DNA of 64,000 nt from Sphingomonas_B tabacisoli (lineage in GTDB: Bacteria > Pseudomonadota > Alphaproteobacteria > Sphingomonadales > Sphingomonadaceae). Positions 54,166 to 61,977 of this stretch are shown in pieces. The position numbers were made by a program, and so were the translations under genes. The stretch lies in assembly GCF_042678385.1 (NCBI RefSeq), contig NZ_JBHUDY010000003.1, positions 62,001 to 126,000 on the forward strand, read 5' to 3'. The notes under the pieces were generated by a model. The model searched no databases. It had not been told where the DNA came from and was given only the letters and a program-made list of their open reading frames with translations. How positions within the stretch are numbered: the first letter of the stretch is position 1; each line of letters opens with the position of its first letter.

Positions 54166-55584
54166 ATGGCCGACTCGATTGCAGTAACGCTGGGCGCTGG
54201 CTCCGGCATCGACACCAAATCCTTGGTCTCCTCGCTCGTCAACGCGCAGTTCGGGCCCAAGACGCAGGCGCTGACGGCGAAGAAGGACAATCTCACCGCC
54301 CAGATTTCCGCGTTGTCGCAGCTGCGCTCCAGCCTGACCGGCTTTTCGAGCGCGCTGACCAGCCTGGTTTCGGGCGGCACCACCTCGACGCAGCCGACGA
54401 CGTCGGACAGCTCCGTGCTGGGCGTCAGCCTGCTTCCGGGCGCCAGCATTTCCGGCCTGTCCGCGAATGTGGAGGTCAAGTCGCTCGCCCAGGCGCAAGT
54501 GGTCACCACCGGCACTCCGGTCGACAAGACGGCAGCGGTGGGCAAGGGCACGCTGACGATCAAGCTCGGCACCGCGACCTACGACGCGAACAATGTCATG
54601 ACCGGCTTCACGGCCAAGGCCAGCGCACCGGCGGGCATTCAGGTGACGATCGGGGACGGCCAGAACAGCCTCGCCGGCATTGCCGCCGCGATCAACGCGG
54701 CGAAAGCGGGAGTCACTGCGACCGTCATCACCGATTCGACCGGCTCGCGTCTCTCGATCAAGGGCGCGACCGGCGCCGACCAAGCCTTCACGATCGACGT
54801 GGCGGAAGACCCCACCGCGCCCGGCTTATCCTCGCTTGCCTATAATGTCGGCGCGCAGACGCTGGGGCTGACGCGCAAGGCCAATGACGCGCTGGTCGCG
54901 CTCGACGGCGTCGACGTGAAACGGCCGAACAACAGCATCAGCGACCTGATCCCCGGCGTGAAACTCGATCTCGCCAAGGAAGCGCCGGGCCAGACGATCG
55001 CGATCAACACGACGCCGCCCACCGCGGCGCTCAGCCAGGCCGTGACCGACATCGTCGACACCTACAATCAGCTTATCGCCGTGGCGCAGACCGACACCGA
55101 TGCAAAGTCCGGCGTGCTGCGCGCGGATAGCGGCGTGAAGGACATGATGCGGATGCTCCGCGAGCTGACGGGCGCCGACCTCAACCCGGGCGCCGGCACG
55201 ACGGAGCCGCACACGCTCGCCGAGTTGGGCGTGAAAACCAATCGCGACGGCACGCTGACGCTCGATACCACTACGTTGCAGAATGCGCTCTCCAAGTCCG
55301 GCGCCGCGGTCGAGAAGATGATCAATGTCGGCCTCGGCACTGCGCTCCGCCAGATTTCGCTGAACCTGACCGGGCCGGGCGGATCGCTGACCTCCAGCCA
55401 GTCGGGTTATAGCCGGCTGCAGAAATCGATTGCCGACGACGAGGCGAAGATTACGGCCGACAGCCAGGCGATGACCGATCGGCTGACGCTGCAATATGCG
55501 AACATGGACGCGCGCGTCTCAGCCTACAAAGCGACGCAGAGCTTCCTCGAGCAGCAGATCGCCGCCTGGACGAAGAGCGGATGA
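54166..55584 (+). CDS. fliD: Flagellar filament cap protein FliD
   Basis: A 472-residue protein from ATG 54166, with GAGGAGAC upstream. The N-terminus has GAGSGIDTKSLVSSLVNAQF, the conserved FliD start, followed by coiled helix KKDNLTAQISALSQLRSSLT; the C-terminal FliD domain has VDTYNQLIAVAQTDTDAKSG, VKDMMRMLRELTGADL and the ending AKITADSQAMTDRLTLQYAN then MDARVSAYKATQSFLEQQI. FliD caps the filament and guides flagellin folding. A 50-base gap after flhB makes a separate promoter possible. Confidence 0.93.
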   Translation: MADSIAVTLGAGSGIDTKSLVSSLVNAQFGPKTQALTAKKDNLTAQISALSQLRSSLTGFSSALTSLVSGGTTSTQPTTSDSSVLGVSLLPGASISGLSANVEVKSLAQAQVVTTGTPVDKTAAVGKGTLTIKLGTATYDANNVMTGFTAKASAPAGIQVTIGDGQNSLAGIAAAINAAKAGVTATVITDSTGSRLSIKGATGADQAFTIDVAEDPTAPGLSSLAYNVGAQTLGLTRKANDALVALDGVDVKRPNNSISDLIPGVKLDLAKEAPGQTIAINTTPPTAALSQAVTDIVDTYNQLIAVAQTDTDAKSGVLRADSGVKDMMRMLRELTGADLNPGAGTTEPHTLAELGVKTNRDGTLTLDTTTLQNALSKSGAAVEKMINVGLGTALRQISLNLTGPGGSLTSSQSGYSRLQKSIADDEAKITADSQAMTDRLTLQYANMDARVSAYKATQSFLEQQIAAWTKSG

Positions 55585-55979
55585 GCTACGCTTCCCGCCT
55601 CAGCCGCGATCCGCGCGAGACCTATCGCTCGGTCGATGTCGCCAGCCGCACCGGCGGCGCGTCCCCGCACCAGCTCATCACGATCCTCTACGAGGATTTG
55701 CTGCGCGAGCTGCGGCTGGGCGCGCTGGCGCTCGATGCGGGCGATATGACCGTCAAGAACGAGCGGCTGACCAAGGCGGTCGCCTTGCTGTTCGCACTTG
55801 AGGCCGGACTCGATTTCGAAAAGGGCGCCGCCGTCGCCGAGACGCTGTCGCGTTTCTACCGCGGCTGCCGCGACGCGGTGATGCGCGCCAGCATCGAAGG
55901 CAACGCAGCGCTGGTTCGCGACGTCGTCGCCAATGTCGGCGAGATCGCCGAAAGCTGGAAATCAATCGGCCGCGGCTGA
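55581..55979 (+). CDS. fliS: Flagellin export chaperone FliS
   Basis: A 132-residue helical protein whose ATG overlaps the fliD stop by four bases (ATGA). It has TYRSVDVASRTGGASPHQLI and TILYEDLLRELRLGALALDA, matching FliS in the Y-x-x-x-x-x-x-x-x-s-P-x-x-L-I-x-x-L-Y-d motif, plus KGAAVAETLSRFYRGCRDAV. FliS binds the flagellin C-terminus in the cytoplasm and prevents early assembly. Its stop is followed by a GC hairpin at the convergent boundary. Confidence 0.9.
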   Translation: MSYASRLSRDPRETYRSVDVASRTGGASPHQLITILYEDLLRELRLGALALDAGDMTVKNERLTKAVALLFALEAGLDFEKGAAVAETLSRFYRGCRDAVMRASIEGNAALVRDVVANVGEIAESWKSIGRG

Positions 55980-56006
55980 CGGGCTGTCGGCGTCCGGCTC
56001 ACTCAA

Positions 56007-56030
56007 GCCCCTCCCCTTAAGGACGGGGGC
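56007..56030. terminator. Hairpin at the end of the flagellar run
   Basis: GCCCC/GGGGC-type hairpin (about 6 bp, 12-base loop) 28 bases past the fliS stop and 7 bases before the end of the convergent deacylase gene. There is no T run, and the sequence resembles a fragment of the CCCTCCCC repeat family. Confidence 0.35.
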
Positions 56031-56036
56031 TAAGCT

Positions 56037-57713
56037 CTAGGCGGGACACTTCCCCTTGCCCGGTCCCCAGACCGCGCGGCCCGGGGTGGCGCCGGTGTGC
56101 TCGCCGTCCTTCAGCACCTGCACGCCGTTCACGAACACGTGCCGCATGCCCACCGCATAGACCTGCGGATTCGCGAAGGTCGCGCGGTCGGCGATCGTGG
56201 CGGGGTCGAAAATGGCGAGGTCGGCGCGATAGCCAACCTTCAGCGCGCCGCGGTCCTTCAGGCCAAGATTGGTCGCGGGCAAACTGCTCAGCCGCCGCAC
56301 CGCGTCGGCCAGGCTCGCCGTCTTTTCCTCGCGCACGTACTTGCCGAGCAGCCGCGCGAAATTGCCATAGGCGCGCGGGTGGGTGCTCGATTTCAGGAAC
56401 ACGCCTTCGGGCGCCTGGCTGCTGGCGTCGGAGCCGAAGCTCATCCAGGGCAAAGCCGTCGCGCGCGCGACATTGGCTTCGTCCATGCCGAAATAGGCGA
56501 CCTGGATGCGCGTGCCGTCCTCGACGATCAGCTCGGCCGCGGTTTCTTCGGGCGACTTGCCCCGTGCCCGCGCGACTTCGCCCAGGGTCTTGCCGGTCAG
56601 CGGCTTCAGCGCCTCGGTCTTGAACGCAAGCAGCAGCACCTTGTCCGGCTCGTCGACGACCAGCGCAGCGTTTTCGGTCGCCTTGGGCCCGTGCATTTCG
56701 GCAAGCGCCTTGGCGCGCGTCGCCGGGTCCTTCAGCCGCGCCACCCAAGCTTCGATGCCGCCATCCTGGATCCACAGCGGAAAGGCCGCGTCCAGCCCGG
56801 TCGAGCTTGCCGCATAGGTGTACATGTCCGCGGTGATGCGCAGCCCGCGCTTGCGCGCTGCCTCCACCCGCGCGATCGCCGCGTCGATCTTGCCCCAATT
56901 GGCCCGGCCGGATTGCTTGAAGTGGTAGATTTCGGCCGGCGCGCCGGACTTTTCCGAAATCTCGATCAGCTCGTCGATCGCTTCCAGCAGGCGCGGCCCT
57001 TCGTCGCGCATATGGCTGATGTACATGCCGCCGCACTTCGCCGCTTCGGCAGTGATCGCGATTAGCTCGGGCGTCTCGGCGAAGCTGGCGGGCGCGTAGA
57101 TCAGCGACGATCCGACGCCCATCGCGCCTTCGTTCATTGCTTGCCGCACCAGCGCGCGCATCCGCTGGAGCTGCTCGGGACTCGGATCGACATCCCCTTC
57201 GCCGAGTTCATGGACCCGAACCGTCGTCGCGCCGACAAAGCTTGCGACATTGGTCGAAATGCCGCGCTTCTGCAGCCAGCTCAAATATTCTCCGAGCGTG
57301 GTCCATTGGATCGGATATTTGATGTCGCCCTGCCGCTTGACGGCGAGTTCCTTCATCGCCGGGCTGAGCGGCCCCATCGACTTGCCTTCGCCCATCACTT
57401 CCAGCGTCACGCCCTGGCGGATATCGCCCTGGCTCCGCCCGTCGGCGATCAGCGATTCGTTCGACCAGCTCAGCATGTTGATGAAGCCCGGCGCGACGGC
57501 GAGGCCCTTGGCGTCGACCTCGCGCGCGCCGCGCTCCGACACCTTGCCGACGGCGACGATCTCGTCGCCCCGGATCGCCACGTCGCCGGCGAAGGGCGTC
57601 CCGCCCGACCCGTCATAGATCGTGCCGCCGCGGATCACGACGTCATAGGCGGGCTTGGGCGCCGCGCTGGCGAGGAGAACGGCGGCGGCAAAGCCTGCGA
57701 GAAAGCGCCTCAT
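56037..57713 (-). CDS. D-aminoacylase-family (N-acyl-D-amino-acid deacylase-like) exported amidohydrolase
   Basis: About 558 residues from ATG 57713 (MRRFLAGFAAAVLLASAAPK), a signal peptide; the frame upstream to 57755 is read from a repeat element (peptide MDSRFRGND) and is not native. The TIM-barrel amidohydrolase layout of COG3653 is seen: YDVVIRGGTIYDGSGGTPFA, VAPGFINMLSWSNESLIADG, GVTLEVMGEGKSMGPLS, ISHMRDEGPRLLEAIDELIE, and the C-terminal RGALKVGYRADLAIFDPA. The first metal motif (His-x-His after GFI) is replaced by NMLSWSN, so the metal site differs from classical D-aminoacylase. Periplasmic. Confidence 0.82.
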   Translation of the reverse strand: MRRFLAGFAAAVLLASAAPKPAYDVVIRGGTIYDGSGGTPFAGDVAIRGDEIVAVGKVSERGAREVDAKGLAVAPGFINMLSWSNESLIADGRSQGDIRQGVTLEVMGEGKSMGPLSPAMKELAVKRQGDIKYPIQWTTLGEYLSWLQKRGISTNVASFVGATTVRVHELGEGDVDPSPEQLQRMRALVRQAMNEGAMGVGSSLIYAPASFAETPELIAITAEAAKCGGMYISHMRDEGPRLLEAIDELIEISEKSGAPAEIYHFKQSGRANWGKIDAAIARVEAARKRGLRITADMYTYAASSTGLDAAFPLWIQDGGIEAWVARLKDPATRAKALAEMHGPKATENAALVVDEPDKVLLLAFKTEALKPLTGKTLGEVARARGKSPEETAAELIVEDGTRIQVAYFGMDEANVARATALPWMSFGSDASSQAPEGVFLKSSTHPRAYGNFARLLGKYVREEKTASLADAVRRLSSLPATNLGLKDRGALKVGYRADLAIFDPATIADRATFANPQVYAVGMRHVFVNGVQVLKDGEHTGATPGRAVWGPGKGKCPA

Positions 57714-57727
57714 TCGATCCCCTTTTT

Positions 57728-57814
57728 CGTCATTCCCGCGAAAGCGGGAATCCATCTTGTTCTTTGTTGCCGATCACAGAAGAAGCTGGACCCCGGGTCA
57801 AGCCCGGGGTGACG
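57728..57814. repeat. Composite intergenic repeat (CATTCCCGCGAAAGCGGGAATCC and ACCCCGGGTCAAGCCCGGGG)
   Basis: Two hairpin-forming arms, CATTCCCGCGAAAGCGGGAA at 57730 and GACCCCGGGTCAAGCCCGGG at 57788, outward-facing, fill the 107-base gap between the deacylase gene and the divergent oxidoreductase gene. Both are of widespread proteobacterial intergenic repeat types. Confidence 0.8.
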
Positions 57815-57820
57815 AAGAGA

Positions 57821-58939
57821 ATGAACACAGCCGACTTCCTGGTCATCGGCGGCGGCATTGCCGGCCTGTCCGCCGGCGCACGGCTGGCGAAGCATGGCAA
57901 GGTCGTGCTGCTCGAGGCCGAGGATGCGGTCGGCTATCACAGCTCTGGCCGCAGCGTGACCTTCTCGCATTTCGGCATCGGCGGCGCGACGGTGCGCGCG
58001 CTGACCGCCTATAGCCGCGCTTTCTTCCAGAACCCGCCGGACGGTTTCGACGAGCTCGCGCATGTCCGCCCCGCGCTGTTCATCGCCAACGAAGCTATGG
58101 TGCCGGCGCTGGACGAGCTCGAACGCATCACCCGCAGCCTGACCGACGCCGTCGATAGGTTCGATGAGGCGGAGGCCGTCCGCTATTGCCCGGCGCTTCG
58201 CTGGGCGCCCGATGCGGTGGTCGCCGCCTTCGTCCACCGCGAAGGGCTGAAGCTCGACCCCAATGCGCTGCTGCAAGGCTATGCCCGCGCCATCCGCGCC
58301 GCGGGCGGGGAGATCGTCACCGGCGCGCGCGTCGCCGAGATAACGCCGCGCTGGCGCATCCGCACCGAGGCGGGCGAGACCTATGAAGCGCCGATCCTCG
58401 TCAACGCCGCCGGCGCCTGGGCCGATCACGTCGCGGGACTGGCTGGTGTGAAACCGCTCGGCCTGACGCCGCTCCGCCGCACGATCATCGCCTTCGATCC
58501 GCCCTCCGGCATGGACGTGCGCGACTGGCCGTTCGTGAAGACGGCAGCCGATTATATGTACATGCTGCCCGATTCCGGCCGACTGCTCGCTTCGCCGGTC
58601 GACGAGAATTCGGACGATCCCTGCGATGCCCAGCCCGACGAGCTCAACATGGCGATCGCCGCGCACCGCGTCACCGAGTTCACCACGCTGGAGGTCAAGC
58701 GCATCACCCACAAATGGGCGGGCCTGCGCACTTTCGCCGCCGACCGCGTGCCCGTCGCCGGCTTCGCGCCCGACGCCGAGGGTTTCTTCTGGCTCGCCGG
58801 CCAAGGCGGCTACGGCTTGCAGACCGCTCCCGCGATGGCGGAGATCGCCGAAGCGCTCGCGATCGGCGCCGCCTGGCCGGACGACATCGCGGCGGCAGGC
58901 GTGTCGCCGGAGCAGATCAGGCCCGAGCGGCTGCTCTAA
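57821..58939 (+). CDS. FAD-dependent oxidoreductase, D-amino-acid oxidase (DAO) fold
   Basis: A 372-residue protein from ATG 57821 (MNTADFLVIGGGIAGLSAGA). The FAD-binding GxGxxG is GGGIAGLSAGARLA with the acid in LLEAEDAVGYHSSGRS; VNAAGAWADHVAGLAGV and the C-terminal GLRTFAADRVPVAGFAP with WLAGQGGYGLQTAPAMAEIA complete the DAO pattern. It would oxidise a D-amino acid or secondary amine in the cytoplasm. The divergent neighbour is a D-aminoacylase-like gene; a shared role in D-amino-acid use is possible but unproven. Confidence 0.85.
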   Translation: MNTADFLVIGGGIAGLSAGARLAKHGKVVLLEAEDAVGYHSSGRSVTFSHFGIGGATVRALTAYSRAFFQNPPDGFDELAHVRPALFIANEAMVPALDELERITRSLTDAVDRFDEAEAVRYCPALRWAPDAVVAAFVHREGLKLDPNALLQGYARAIRAAGGEIVTGARVAEITPRWRIRTEAGETYEAPILVNAAGAWADHVAGLAGVKPLGLTPLRRTIIAFDPPSGMDVRDWPFVKTAADYMYMLPDSGRLLASPVDENSDDPCDAQPDELNMAIAAHRVTEFTTLEVKRITHKWAGLRTFAADRVPVAGFAPDAEGFFWLAGQGGYGLQTAPAMAEIAEALAIGAAWPDDIAAAGVSPEQIRPERLL

Positions 58940-59007
58940 CGCCCGGCCTTTGAAGCGTCGCATTGCTGGGTTATGCTTCGACTCCAGACGATCAGGGGGA
59001 GATCGCA

Positions 59008-59802
59008 ATGGCCACGCTCATCGACAGGCCTCTGGTGACACGCGCGGGGGACGAGCGCTTCTTTCTGGGCGCGGCGATCGGAATGACTTTGGTCATTTTC
59101 GCCGGCTTTTCGCTTCAACTGGCAGCGGGCCGTTCGACTTTCTATTCGCCGCCGCTCGTCCATGCCCATGCCATCGTCTTCATGGGCTGGGTGACGATCT
59201 ATCTGGCGCAGAACATCCTTGTCGCGACGGACCGAATGGCGATCCACCGCCGCCTCGGCTGGGTCGCGGCCGGATGGATCGTGCCAATGATCGTGCTGGG
59301 GTTTTGCGTCACCATCGCGATGGTGCGGCGGGGGCAAGTACCGTTCTTCTTCCAGCCGCTCCATTTTCTCCTTTTCGACCCGCTGACTTTGCTGACCTTC
59401 GCCGGCCTGACGGCGGCTGCGATCGTAATGCGCGACAGGACCGAATGGCATCGGCGCCTGCATCTGTGCGGCATGGCGATGCTGCTGGCGCCCGGCTTCG
59501 GCCGCCTGCTGCCGATGCCGCTGCTTCAGCCCTGGGCGTGGGAAGCGAGCTTTGCCGCGAGCATGATGTTTCCCCTCGCCGGGCTCGTGCGGGACCTGCG
59601 GCGCGACGGCCATGTTCACCCGGCATGGCGCGCGGGCATCATGACGATGATCGGCGCTTTCGTCCTGATCGAGGCGCTAACCTACAGCGGCACAGGCCAG
59701 GCGCTCTACCGTGTGGTCACGGCGCAATCGCCCGGCGCCGCCGTGCCGCCGCTGCAATTCGCGGCGCCGCCGGCCAGCGGGCTGGTGACGGGCCGCAGTT
59801 GA
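59008..59802 (+). CDS. Polytopic membrane protein of unknown function
   Basis: A 264-residue protein from ATG 59008, with GGGGGAG upstream. It has about seven hydrophobic segments: FLGAAIGMTLVIFAGFSLQL, LVHAHAIVFMGWVTIYLAQN, VAAGWIVPMIVLGFCVTIAM, FQPLHFLLFDPLTLLTFAGL, LHLCGMAMLLAPGFGRLLPM, and two more to the end. Several His (HAHA, H-R-R-L-G, W-H-R-R-L-H) lie at helix ends, which could bind heme or metal. I do not recognise the family. It follows the oxidoreductase gene by 68 bases on the same strand. Confidence 0.65.
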   Translation: MATLIDRPLVTRAGDERFFLGAAIGMTLVIFAGFSLQLAAGRSTFYSPPLVHAHAIVFMGWVTIYLAQNILVATDRMAIHRRLGWVAAGWIVPMIVLGFCVTIAMVRRGQVPFFFQPLHFLLFDPLTLLTFAGLTAAAIVMRDRTEWHRRLHLCGMAMLLAPGFGRLLPMPLLQPWAWEASFAASMMFPLAGLVRDLRRDGHVHPAWRAGIMTMIGAFVLIEALTYSGTGQALYRVVTAQSPGAAVPPLQFAAPPASGLVTGRS

Positions 59803-59829
59803 GAAGGAGCGATCCGCGGTAGCGGACCG

Positions 59830-60282
59830 TCAGCGGTACATGCCCTCGCGCAAGTTGATCCCGCGTTCCACCCACGCCTTCAGCGCGCACAGCATCTGCG
59901 ACCAGCCCATGCAATTGCCGAAGGCGGATTTCAGCCCTGCCTCGGTCTCGCGCCAGCCGCCTTCCTCGATCGCGACGAGCGTGCGGCCGTCCTCGGTCGG
60001 CTCGAACGTCATGGTGACGCGCGTGTTGTATTCGCCGTCGGATTTGTCGTTCGCTTTCCACTCCAGCACGATCCGCTGGTTCGGCACCACTTCGATCACC
60101 TTGACCGGAAAGGCGCCGGGAAAATCGTCAAAATCCCAGGTGACCGTCGCGCCGGTCTCCAGCCGCCCTTTGGCGCCGCCGGTGGTGAAATAATGCGAAA
60201 GCTGGTCCGGATCGGCGACCGCCTCGAACACCTCCGCGACCGGCTTCGAAATATGGGCGAACACGCGAAATTGCAGGTCCAT
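59830..60282 (-). CDS. SRPBCC/AHSA1-domain protein
   Basis: A 150-residue START-like protein beginning MDLQFRVFAHISKPVAEVFE with the P-x-E-x-V-W/F-x-x-l-T/t-d-p pattern. ATVTWDFDDFPGAFPVKVIE, NQRIVLEWKANDKSDGEYNT and FEPTEDGRTLVAIEEGGWRE follow, and the C-terminal helix has GWSQMLCALKAWVERGINLR. These domains bind lipids or other hydrophobic ligands. A gene pair with a divergent ArsR regulator is common for this family in bacteria; the operator between them may control both. GGAGGCGA lies before ATG 60282. Confidence 0.85.
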   Translation of the reverse strand: MDLQFRVFAHISKPVAEVFEAVADPDQLSHYFTTGGAKGRLETGATVTWDFDDFPGAFPVKVIEVVPNQRIVLEWKANDKSDGEYNTRVTMTFEPTEDGRTLVAIEEGGWRETEAGLKSAFGNCMGWSQMLCALKAWVERGINLREGMYR

Positions 60283-60313
60283 GACTCGCCTCCATCTTGT
60301 GCGCCGCGCTCTT

Positions 60314-60333
60314 ATGTTATATTCTTATAACAT
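60314..60333. promoter_or_regulatory. Inverted-repeat operator of the ArsR regulator
   Basis: A perfect 8-bp palindrome ATGTTATA-TTCT-TATAACAT spans the arsR start region and lies 32 bases from the SRPBCC start. Such AT-rich palindromes are typical ArsR-family sites. Its right half contains the arsR ATG, so no ribosome site is possible there and arsR may be leaderless. Confidence 0.65.
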
Positions 60334-60658
60334 GTCAAGAAGCGAGCCGTTCGACCGCGTGTTCAAGGCGCTGGCCTCCCAGGTCCGGCGCCAAATTCTC
60401 GACGACCTGCGCGACCAGCCGCTCACCACCGGCACCCTTTGCGCGCATTTCCCGGAGCTCGACCGCTGCACCGTCATGCAGCACCTGAAGGTTCTGGAAG
60501 AAGCCGAACTGGTCATACCCGTGAAGCGAGGCCGCGAGCGCTGGAACCACCTGAACGCCGTGCCCATCCAGCAAATCCACGAACGCTGGATCGGCCCCCA
60601 TGCGGAGCGCGCCGCGGCGATGCTGACCCGGCTGAAAGAGGACGTGGAACGCGCCTAA
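60332..60658 (+). CDS. ArsR-family transcriptional regulator
   Basis: A 108-residue winged-helix protein (MSRSEPFDRVFKALASQVRR). The helix-turn-helix is in SQVRRQILDDLRDQPLTTG with the recognition helix DRCTVMQHLKVLEEAELVIP, and the wing is VKRGRERWNHLN. The metal-binding Cys motif (C-V-C) of ArsR/SmtB is absent, so it probably senses something else or acts with the SRPBCC partner. The start codon is within its own operator. The ATG at 60314, in frame, is an alternative start. It is convergent with the esterase gene across a repeat. Confidence 0.87.
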   Translation: MSRSEPFDRVFKALASQVRRQILDDLRDQPLTTGTLCAHFPELDRCTVMQHLKVLEEAELVIPVKRGRERWNHLNAVPIQQIHERWIGPHAERAAAMLTRLKEDVERA

Positions 60659-60663
60659 TGGAG

Positions 60664-60793
60664 CCCTCCCCCTCGTGGGGAGGGTTGGGTGGGGGCGCGG
60701 GATCGGCGATAGCCGAGCGCGCCAACAAAGACTCTTTCGGCTCGCAGACGCGAGCCGGCCCCCTCCCTTACCCTCCCCACATGGGGGGAGGGG
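60664..60793. repeat. CCCTCCCC-type palindromic repeat
   Basis: The left arm (CCCTCCCCCTCGTGGGGAGG) and right arm (CCTCCCTTACCCTCCCCACA) form an imperfect inverted repeat with local hairpins, filling the 130 bases between the arsR stop and the end of the esterase gene. The core has more small palindromes (GGCTCGCAGACGCGAGCC). It belongs to the same broad class as the ligD insertion. Confidence 0.75.
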
Positions 60794-60799
60794 TGATGA

Positions 60800-61660
60800 C
60801 TATCTCGTCACCCGGCCCGCAAACGCCGCCACATCGTCCAGCACCGGCGCCTTGCCGCGGAATGGCTTCGCGATCGCGGTCAGCACGCCGATATGGCCGA
60901 TGCCGGGATACAGCTTCACTTCTTCGGAGACGCCCGCCTTGCGCAACGCCGCCGCCAGCGCCTGGCTGTTGCGCGGCTTCACTGTCGTGTCGTCCGCGCC
61001 GGCCAGCAGAAGCGCCGGCGGCGCACCGGCATCGGCCCATGTGACGGGCTGGGTCTCGGCGGGCTTCGGCCAGCCTCCGAACGCCGCCTGGCTCGCCGGC
61101 ACGGTGAACGGCGCGAAATCATAGGGCCCGGCAAGCCCCGCCAGTCCGCGCACAGCCTTCCGGTCGTCCCCAAGCCAGCGTCCGTCCACCGCCAGCATCG
61201 CCGCGATGTACGCGCCCGCCGAATGGCCCGCGAGCACGATGCGCTCGCCGTCGCCGCCATAGTCCTTGGCGTGCGCCCGCACCCAGCGCACCGCGGCCGC
61301 GCCGTCCTCGATAAAGCCGGGATAGGTCACTTCCGGGACCAGCCGGTAATCGGGGATCACAGTCACGAACCCGCGCGCCGCCAGTGCTCGTCCGACGAAC
61401 GCATAGCCGGTCCGCACGCCCGAATTCCACGACCCGCCGTAGAAGAACACGATCACCGGATGCGGCGCCGCGGCCTTCCCCGTCGGCGCATAGACGTCGA
61501 GCACGCGCCGCGGCCCTTCGCCATAGGGTACGCCCGACGCGACCAGCCGCGAGCCGGCGTCCTTCGGCATCACGCCGTTGAACAGGCCGAGCGGCGAGCA
61601 GGCGCCGAGCAGCAGCGCCAGCGCGCCGCCGCCGAGCCTCTGCACCGCCCTGACCTTCAC
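60800..61660 (-). CDS. Alpha/beta-hydrolase esterase, lipoprotein
   Basis: A 286-residue protein from GTG 61660. Residues 1-21 form a lipoprotein signal with the lipobox LLLGAC, so it should be membrane-anchored. The hydrolase core has HPVIVFFYGGSWNSGVRTGY (oxyanion), RIVLAGHSAGAYIAAM with the nucleophile Ser in GHSAG, the Asp in LLLAGADDTTV and His in YPGIGHIGVL. It fits the carboxylesterase/BD-FAE-type hydrolases. It is the last of three overlapping genes (GTGA overlap with the monooxygenase-like gene). Confidence 0.85.
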   Translation of the reverse strand: MKVRAVQRLGGGALALLLGACSPLGLFNGVMPKDAGSRLVASGVPYGEGPRRVLDVYAPTGKAAAPHPVIVFFYGGSWNSGVRTGYAFVGRALAARGFVTVIPDYRLVPEVTYPGFIEDGAAAVRWVRAHAKDYGGDGERIVLAGHSAGAYIAAMLAVDGRWLGDDRKAVRGLAGLAGPYDFAPFTVPASQAAFGGWPKPAETQPVTWADAGAPPALLLAGADDTTVKPRNSQALAAALRKAGVSEEVKLYPGIGHIGVLTAIAKPFRGKAPVLDDVAAFAGRVTR

Positions 61661-61977
61661 CCGTGCGCCGTCCGGTACAGGTCGTCGGTCACGTCCATCA
61701 GCAGCAGCGGCTCGTGCGGCGCCTCGGCGATCGCATCGACGAAGGCGGCGCGGGTTTCCGGATCGTCATAGACCATCTTCGCGTCGAACGCCTTCCGCCA
61801 CGTCGCTTCGTCCGGCCATTCCGCGACGCCGACGAAGCGCCCGTCCGCCTCCCGGTGCAGCCGCGACCCATAGCTTCCATATTTCTCGGTAATCAGCTCC
61901 GTTCCCCTGCGCCACGCCGCCCGGAATTGCTCTTCCTTCCCCGGATGCACCCGCCACCAGTAAACGGCGACGAACAT
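61657..61977 (-). CDS. Antibiotic biosynthesis monooxygenase-like (dimeric alpha-beta barrel) protein
   Basis: A 106-residue protein beginning MFVAVYWWRVHPGKEEQFRA with the next strand SYGSRLHREADGRFVGVAEW, the ferredoxin-like repeat of ABM-type domains, which form dimeric barrels. WRKAFDAKMVYDDPETRAAF follows. The enzyme activity cannot be told; many members are small monooxygenases or heme oxygenase-like. The ATG overlaps the DUF885 stop (TGATG), and its stop is overlapped by the esterase start, so all three are one unit. Confidence 0.75.
   Translation of the reverse strand: MFVAVYWWRVHPGKEEQFRAAWRRGTELITEKYGSYGSRLHREADGRFVGVAEWPDEATWRKAFDAKMVYDDPETRAAFVDAIAEAPHEPLLLMDVTDDLYRTAHG

Noticed and set aside
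57714..57755. Longer N-terminus for the deacylase (MDSRFRGNDEKGDR)
   Set aside because: It is the translation of a well-known repeat; the signal peptide begins at ATG 57713.
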